Position numbers and translations under genes: made by a program
Notes under the pieces: generated by a model
Told to the model about the DNA's origin: nothing
Seen by the model: only the letters and a program-made list of their open reading frames with translations
Databases searched by the model: none
Shown: piece by piece, positions 59,477-64,000 of the stretch
How the letters are laid out: every line of letters starts with the position of its first letter
Position numbering within the stretch: the stretch's first letter is position 1
Source of the DNA: AC-32 sp963716865
Lineage (GTDB): Bacteria > Actinomycetota > Thermoleophilia > Gaiellales > Gaiellaceae
NCBI GenBank assembly: GCA_963716865.1
Contig: CAVQUF010000005.1
Location: forward strand, 124,001-188,000
Reading direction: 5' to 3'
Length of the DNA stretch: 64,000 nt

Positions 59477-60859
59477 CTATGGAAGCGCCCTCGCGTCCCC
59501 GCCTCGCCGCGGGTCACCCGCGCAACCGTTGCGCGTGACGACGCTGACGCCGCCGAAGTAGTGGTGCCGCTTCGGCCAGAGCCGAACCTCGTAGCCCGCG
59601 TTCTCGAGCGCGGGCGCCACCTCGAGCCCGAGGCCCGGCTCGAGCTCGATGTGGCCGTCGGCCGGGTGCAGCCGCGGCCGGGAGACCGCGGTCTCCGGGT
59701 CGAGCCCCTCGTCGAGGATCCCCGAGACCACCTGGAGCATCGCGCTACGCAGGCGCGTCCCACCCGCGGCGCCGGCGGCGAGCACGACGCCACTCCCGTC
59801 GAGTGCCAGGCTCGGCGCCATCATGCTCCCCATGCGGTCGCCGGGCTCGAGCGGCCCCCGGATCAGGTCGGTCTCCCCGAGCATGCTGTTGAGGTGGAGG
59901 TCGAAACCGTGGACGAAGTCGCCCGAGCCGAGGCCGAGGCTCGTCGTCAGGACGCACGCGCTGCCCTCGGCGTCGACGATCGTGAGGTTGGTCGTATGGC
60001 CTTCGGCGCCGGGGCCGTCGAGGCTCCTGGCCAGCGCGAGGGCGCGCTCGGCGGCAACGAGGCCCTGTAGGCGCGGGAGGCGCGGGAGCAGTTCCGCGAG
60101 GTCGGAGAGGCCCCCGCGGGTCAAGAACCGCGCTCCCGCGTACGGAACCTCGACGGGCTCGGACCAGCGGGCCTCGTACGCGAGCAGGTCCTCGCGGGTG
60201 ATCAACCCGCCGCGCTCGTCCATCAGCTCGAGGAGCGACTCGGCGAGCGTTCCGTCGTACGCGCTGCGCGGGCCCTCCTCGGCCACGAGCTCGAGCGCCC
60301 GGACGAGACCGGGCTGCTCGAGCCAGCCGCCCGCGGGGAGGAGCGTTCCCCCGGGCGCGTAGATGCGCGCGCCCTCGTTCATCGTCATCACCGCCTCGAG
60401 CATCTCCAGGCAGGCGGCGTGGGCGGGTGGAAACTCGACGCCGTCCCGGGCCAGGCGCAGGGACGGCTCGACGACGCGTGCCCAGGGCAGCCGTCCGTGC
60501 GCTTCGTGAAGCGCGGCGAGCCCCGCCGGAAGCCCGGGCACACCGCAGGAGGCGATCCCGACGGAGTAGTGCACGGCCGCGTTCCCGAAGAGGATGTCGA
60601 GCTCGAGGAGCTCCGCCTGCCGAGGCTCGGCGCCGAGCCCGGGCGCCGCCACGAAGCAGTCGAGGTTTCGGGCACGGCCGGTGGCGCCGTCGAAGTAGAT
60701 CCCGTGGCCGCCGCCTAGGAGGCCGGTCATGACCGTCTCGGCCACGCAGGAGGCGAGCGAGGCGGCGACGGCCGCGTCGGCGGCCGAGCCACCCTCCTCG
60801 AGTATCTCGATCCCGGCACCGACCGTGGCCGGGTGCCCTCCTGCGACGGCTGCCCTCAC
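59477..60859 (-). CDS. Gamma-glutamyltransferase family protein
   Basis: 460 residues from GTG. GGHPATVGAGIEILEEGGSAADAAVAASL opens the fold; autoprocessing/nucleophile Thr is in EGHTTNLTIVDAEG, followed by GLGSGDF, DRMGSMMAPS and GAAGGTRLRS. It is short (usual 530-580) and has no signal peptide, so a cytoplasmic enzyme acting on gamma-glutamyl compounds or related acylases is possible. The 231 bases upstream hold the rpsO leader. Confidence 0.82.
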   Translation of the reverse strand: MRAAVAGGHPATVGAGIEILEEGGSAADAAVAASLASCVAETVMTGLLGGGHGIYFDGATGRARNLDCFVAAPGLGAEPRQAELLELDILFGNAAVHYSVGIASCGVPGLPAGLAALHEAHGRLPWARVVEPSLRLARDGVEFPPAHAACLEMLEAVMTMNEGARIYAPGGTLLPAGGWLEQPGLVRALELVAEEGPRSAYDGTLAESLLELMDERGGLITREDLLAYEARWSEPVEVPYAGARFLTRGGLSDLAELLPRLPRLQGLVAAERALALARSLDGPGAEGHTTNLTIVDAEGSACVLTTSLGLGSGDFVHGFDLHLNSMLGETDLIRGPLEPGDRMGSMMAPSLALDGSGVVLAAGAAGGTRLRSAMLQVVSGILDEGLDPETAVSRPRLHPADGHIELEPGLGLEVAPALENAGYEVRLWPKRHHYFGGVSVVTRNGCAGDPRRGGDARALP

Positions 60860-61018
60860 GGCGCGAATCGTGACGGTTTCGGCGCACCTCCGTGACCCAC
60901 GCGTGCGCGTTTCCCGGTTACGCTCGCAGTGGGGAGGAGGTTGGTGGCCACCGGGCGAGCGGCGAACGGGGCCCGGACGACGGGCGTATCCCGTGCCTCC
61001 TGCTACCCTTCCGCGAGA

Positions 61019-61070
61019 CCGCAGTCTCGGCCGTTCGCTGGTGCTTCCCCGCGGCGCGCTTGGACTGCGG
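61019..61070 (+). promoter_or_regulatory. Structured leader of rpsO, possible S15 autoregulatory element
   Basis: CCGCAGTC (61019-61026) pairs perfectly with GACTGCGG (61063-61070), enclosing a GC-rich inner region with GGCCG and CGGC. The rpsO ribosome-binding site AGGAGG starts 11 bases after the stem. S15 often binds its own leader to repress translation, with a different RNA fold in each phylum. A weak -10-like TACCCT lies at 61004-61009. Confidence 0.5.
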
Positions 61071-61090
61071 AGTCACGTAAAGGAGGCGGT

Positions 61091-61360
61091 TTGACCCTCA
61101 CCAGGGAAGCGAAGCAGGAGATCGTCGGCAAGCACGGCCGCAGCGAGAGCGACACCGGCTCGGCCCAGGTGCAGGTCGCGCTCTTGACGGCCCGCGTCAA
61201 CGAGCTGACCGAGCACCTGCGCAGCCACCCGAAGGACCACCATTCGCGCCGCGGGCTGCTGAAGCTCGTCGGCCGCCGCCGGCGCTTCCTGCAGTACCTG
61301 CAGAAGCGGGACCTCGAGGGCTACCGCAAGCTGATCGAAGAGCTCGGCCTCAGGAGGTAG
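61091..61360 (+). CDS. rpsO: 30S ribosomal protein S15
   Basis: 89 residues from TTG, with AGGAGG 4 bases upstream. SESDTGSAQVQVALLTARVNELTEHLRSHPKDHHSRRGLL is the S15 core that binds 16S rRNA. It precedes pnp by 107 bases, the order found in many bacteria. Confidence 0.95.
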   Translation: MTLTREAKQEIVGKHGRSESDTGSAQVQVALLTARVNELTEHLRSHPKDHHSRRGLLKLVGRRRRFLQYLQKRDLEGYRKLIEELGLRR

Positions 61361-61393
61361 GACCGGCCGGACACGAACCCAGACCCGCGGAGG

Positions 61394-61459
61394 GTGGAAG
61401 TTTGAGCGAGCCTCGTCGCCGGGGCTGACTCAAACCTCCACTCTCCTCAGAAGTGGAGG
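61394..61459 (+). promoter_or_regulatory. pnp leader stem-loop with competing Shine-Dalgarno-blocking stem
   Basis: GTGGAAGTTTGAG (61394-61406) pairs with CTCAAACCTCCAC (61429-61441) over 12 of 13 positions. The right arm also contains CCTCCACT (61435-61442), a perfect complement of AGTGGAGG (61452-61459), which includes the pnp ribosome-binding site GGAGG. The two stems exclude each other. In enterobacteria a stem in this same rpsO-pnp gap is cut by RNase III and used by PNPase for autocontrol. Confidence 0.7.
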
Positions 61460-61467
61460 AACGAACA

Positions 61468-63972
61468 ATGGCAGTAACGACTGAGCCCAGGACCGCGACG
61501 GTCTCCGTGACCGTCGGCGGCGAGGAGCTGACCTTCGAGACCGGCAAGCTGGCCAAGCAGGCCGACGGCGCCGTGCTCGTGCGCGCGGGCGAGACGATGG
61601 TGCTCGCGACAGCGCAGGGGCGGATGGAGGCGCGTGAGGGCGCCGACTTCTTTCCGCTCACCGTGGACGTCGAGGAGCGGATGTACGCCGCGGGCAAGAT
61701 CCCGGGCGGCTTCTTCAAGCGCGAAGGACGACCGACCGAGCGCGCGATCCTCACGGCGCGCATGATCGACCGCCCGATCCGGCCGCTCTGGCCGAAAGGC
61801 TTCCGCAACGAGGTGCACGTGGTCTGCACGACGCTCTCGGCAGACCTCGTCACGGCGCACGACATCCTCTGCATCAACGGCGCCTCGGCGGCGTTGATGG
61901 TCTCGCCGCTGCCCTTCTTCGGGCCGGTGGGGGCCGTGCGCATCGGCCTCATCGACGGCGAGCTCGTGATCAACCCGACGCTCGCCGCTATCGACACCGG
62001 CGAGAGCACGCTCGACCTGATCGTCGTCGGCACCAAGGAAGCGTTGACGATGGTCGAGGCCGGCGCCGTCGAGATCCCGGAGGAGACGATCCTCGAGGCC
62101 TTCGAGCTGGCCCACGGCGAGATCATCAAGATCTGCGAGGCCCAGGAGGACCTGCGCCGCCAGGCGGGCAAGGAGCGCTGGCTCGACGCGGAGCTCACCG
62201 AGCAGCTCGAGGCGGAGCACGGCGCGCGCTTCCAGGAGCGGATCGCGGCCGAGGGCCTCCGCGAGGCCGGGACGGTCGTCGAGGAGCTCGTGGCCGAGCT
62301 GGCTCCGGCTCTCTCGATGGACTCGACCGAGGACGACATCCGCCGCCAGATCCAGGTGCGGTCGAGCCTTGCCCTCATCCTCGACCGACAGCGGCTCGAG
62401 GCCGTGCGCGGCCCGGTCGCCGCCCAGTTCGAGGACGACCTGCGATCGCTCACCGACGCCGAGCAGGACTCGAAGGAGCTCAGGTCGGCGAAGCGGAGCC
62501 TGCTCTTCGGCCGGATCGAGGAGGCGGCAGAGCTGCCCTTCCCGGTCGGGCCCGCGCCCGCCGACCCGGGGACGCCGCCGGTCAAGGACTCGATGACGCG
62601 GACCTACCTGAAGCGCGCGGCCGAGACGATCTACAAGGAGCTCGTCCGGCGCAAGATCGCGGTCGACAAGCGCCGTCCCGACGGGCGCGGCGCGGAGGAG
62701 ATCCGCCCGGTCTCGTGCGAGGTCTCCGTGAGCCCGCGCACGCACGGCTCGGCGCTCTTCACCCGCGGCCAGACGCAGATCATGACGCTGCTCACCCTCG
62801 GCACCGCCAAGGAGGGCCAGCGGATCGACGACCTCTCGCTGGAGGCGGAGCGGCGCTACATGCACCACTACAACTTCCCGCCGTACTCGGTCGGGGAGAC
62901 GGGCTTCATGCGGGGCCCGAAGCGCCGTGACATCGGCCACGGCGCGCTCGCGCAGCGGGCGCTCGAGCCGATGATCCCGGCGCTCGACGAGTTCCCGTAC
63001 ACGATCCGCCTCGTCTCCGAGACGCTGGAGTCGAACGGGTCGTCCTCCATGGGCTCGGTCTGCGGCTCGACGCTCGCGCTCCAGGATGCGGGCGTGCCGA
63101 TCAAGGCTCCCGTCGGCGGCATCGCCATGGGCCTCGTCAAGGAGGGCGACGACTACGTGATCCTGACCGACATCCAGGGCGCCGAGGACCACCTCGGCGA
63201 CATGGACTTCAAGGTCGCCGGGTCGCGGGCGGGCATCACCGCTCTGCAGATGGACATCAAGATCACCGGCGTCACGCAGGAGATCATGCGCAACGCCCTC
63301 GAGCAGGCGAAGCGGGCCCGCGAGTTCATCCTGGACAAGATGGCCGAGGTGATGCCCGAGAGCCGCGAGCAGCTCGCCGCACACGCGCCGCGCATCTCGA
63401 CGGTCTCGATCAACCCGGAGCAGATCGGGCTCGTGATCGGAAAGGGCGGCGAGACGATCCGCTCGCTCGAGTCCGACTACGAGGTCCAGATCGACATCGA
63501 GGAGGACGGGACGATCCTCATCTACGCGACCGAGGGTACGAAGGCCGAGGCCGCGATCGCCGCGATCGAGGCGCTCACCAAGGAGCCGGAGGTCGGCGAC
63601 ACCTACACCGGCAGGGTCGTCAAGACCACGCAGTTCGGCGCCTTCGTCGAGCTGAAGAAGGGCACCGACGGCCTGCTCCACGTCTCCAACGTCGGCCCCG
63701 GGCGGGTCGGGCACATCGAGGACGTGATCGGGCGCGGCGACGTGCTCGACGTCGTCGTCCAGGAGGTGGACAAGGAGCGCGGCCGGATCGGCCTCAAGCT
63801 GGTCGCCAAGCACGAGAACGGCTCGCTCGTCCAGCCCGAGGAGCTGATCGAGCGCGCGAAGGACGCCCCGCCGCGCGAGCGCGAGGAGCGGCCGCCCCGC
63901 CGCGACGGCGGCGGCGCCCGGCGTGGCCGCGGCGGTGGAGGACGCGGACGAAGCGACCGGGACCGCGGCTGA
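61468..63972 (+). CDS. pnp: Polyribonucleotide nucleotidyltransferase (PNPase)
   Basis: 834 residues from ATG 61468, with GGAGG 8 bases upstream; an in-frame ATG at 61453 lies before that site and is rejected. Two RNase PH domains: the first with GGFFKREGRPTERAIL, the second with PRTHGSALFTRGQTQIMTLL and GDMDFKVAG. Then the KH domain (IGKGGETIRSLE) and S1 domain (TGRVVKTTQFGAFVELKKG), then an Arg/Gly-rich tail (RRDGGGARRGRGGGGRG), longer than in E. coli. It degrades RNA 3' to 5' with phosphate. Confidence 0.95.
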   Translation: MAVTTEPRTATVSVTVGGEELTFETGKLAKQADGAVLVRAGETMVLATAQGRMEAREGADFFPLTVDVEERMYAAGKIPGGFFKREGRPTERAILTARMIDRPIRPLWPKGFRNEVHVVCTTLSADLVTAHDILCINGASAALMVSPLPFFGPVGAVRIGLIDGELVINPTLAAIDTGESTLDLIVVGTKEALTMVEAGAVEIPEETILEAFELAHGEIIKICEAQEDLRRQAGKERWLDAELTEQLEAEHGARFQERIAAEGLREAGTVVEELVAELAPALSMDSTEDDIRRQIQVRSSLALILDRQRLEAVRGPVAAQFEDDLRSLTDAEQDSKELRSAKRSLLFGRIEEAAELPFPVGPAPADPGTPPVKDSMTRTYLKRAAETIYKELVRRKIAVDKRRPDGRGAEEIRPVSCEVSVSPRTHGSALFTRGQTQIMTLLTLGTAKEGQRIDDLSLEAERRYMHHYNFPPYSVGETGFMRGPKRRDIGHGALAQRALEPMIPALDEFPYTIRLVSETLESNGSSSMGSVCGSTLALQDAGVPIKAPVGGIAMGLVKEGDDYVILTDIQGAEDHLGDMDFKVAGSRAGITALQMDIKITGVTQEIMRNALEQAKRAREFILDKMAEVMPESREQLAAHAPRISTVSINPEQIGLVIGKGGETIRSLESDYEVQIDIEEDGTILIYATEGTKAEAAIAAIEALTKEPEVGDTYTGRVVKTTQFGAFVELKKGTDGLLHVSNVGPGRVGHIEDVIGRGDVLDVVVQEVDKERGRIGLKLVAKHENGSLVQPEELIERAKDAPPREREERPPRRDGGGARRGRGGGGRGRSDRDRG

Positions 63973-64000
63973 GGCATCGCCCGCGGTTCCCGGCGACGGG

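Noticed and set aside
61447..63813. A 788-residue open frame antisense to pnp
   Set aside because: PNPase is unmistakable on the plus strand; the antisense frame is Asp/Arg/Leu-rich low-information sequence.
1..64000. CRISPR arrays, rRNA genes, toxin-antitoxin or restriction systems
   Set aside because: No regularly spaced direct repeats, rRNA-like segments or recognisable genes of those systems were found on either strand.

Overview
The window is about 64 kb of very GC-rich bacterial chromosome with dense, often overlapping genes and many GTG/TTG starts. Several features point to the Actinomycetota: an actinobacterial integration host factor (mihF) beside gmk-rpoZ-coaBC, LexA boxes of the CGAAC-N4-GTTCG type, promoters that would give leaderless mRNAs, a HelD-type helicase, and a PyrR-binding RNA element in front of the pyr operon. 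The mix of conserved and unfamiliar genes suggests a deep lineage such as Thermoleophilia (Gaiellales/Solirubrobacterales); that placement is inference.

Layout. 1-3505: a truncated methyltransferase and a membrane sulfatase-superfamily protein. 3700-5070: an MFS transporter whose stop codon lies inside a downstream tRNA-Arg(CCG). 5090-10120: a probable D-glutamate pair (dgcA-dgcN), a secreted glycosidase-like protein, an M29 aminopeptidase, then an SOS-controlled LysM membrane protein. 10117-14442: SnoaL-like protein, HD-GYP protein, RNase Z, DUF2007 protein, methyltransferase and GyrI-like protein. 14474-23040: the UMP pathway operon pyrR-pyrB-pyrC-carA-carB-pyrK-pyrD, with a PyrR-binding loop in its leader and two apparent single-base deletions in C/G runs (pyrR start and pyrC). 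23074-36888: a cell-surface glycan island (membrane glycosyltransferase-like protein, two-domain oxidoreductase, acyltransferase, TylF-type and other methyltransferases, flippase-like protein, toroid protein, DUF354 protein, AsnB, GT2). 37202-40030: mihF-gmk-rpoZ, a cupredoxin, coaBC. 40030-45318: MoxR-DUF58-transglutaminase-TPR operon and a lipoprotein. 45585-50797: GspE/PilB ATPase, dtd, NfeD-like protein, HelD helicase, PadR regulator and a small coiled-coil protein. 50926-63972: the translation/RNA cluster rimP-nusA-ylxR-infB-DUF503, rbfA-nrnA-truB-ribF, rpsO and pnp, with an LVIVD protein and a gamma-glutamyltransferase inserted on the opposite strand.

The most interesting signals are regulatory: two perfect LexA boxes on a leaderless promoter driving a 79-aa TM-LysM protein (a likely cell-division brake); a PyrR loop whose base can pair with the pyr Shine-Dalgarno sequence; a terminator/antiterminator pair in front of rimP-nusA-infB; and a pnp leader whose stem competes with a stem that hides the pnp Shine-Dalgarno sequence. 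The glycan island lies between pyrD and mihF, where related actinobacteria usually carry pyrF. NusA carries an unusual Cys/His motif plus an acidic tail.
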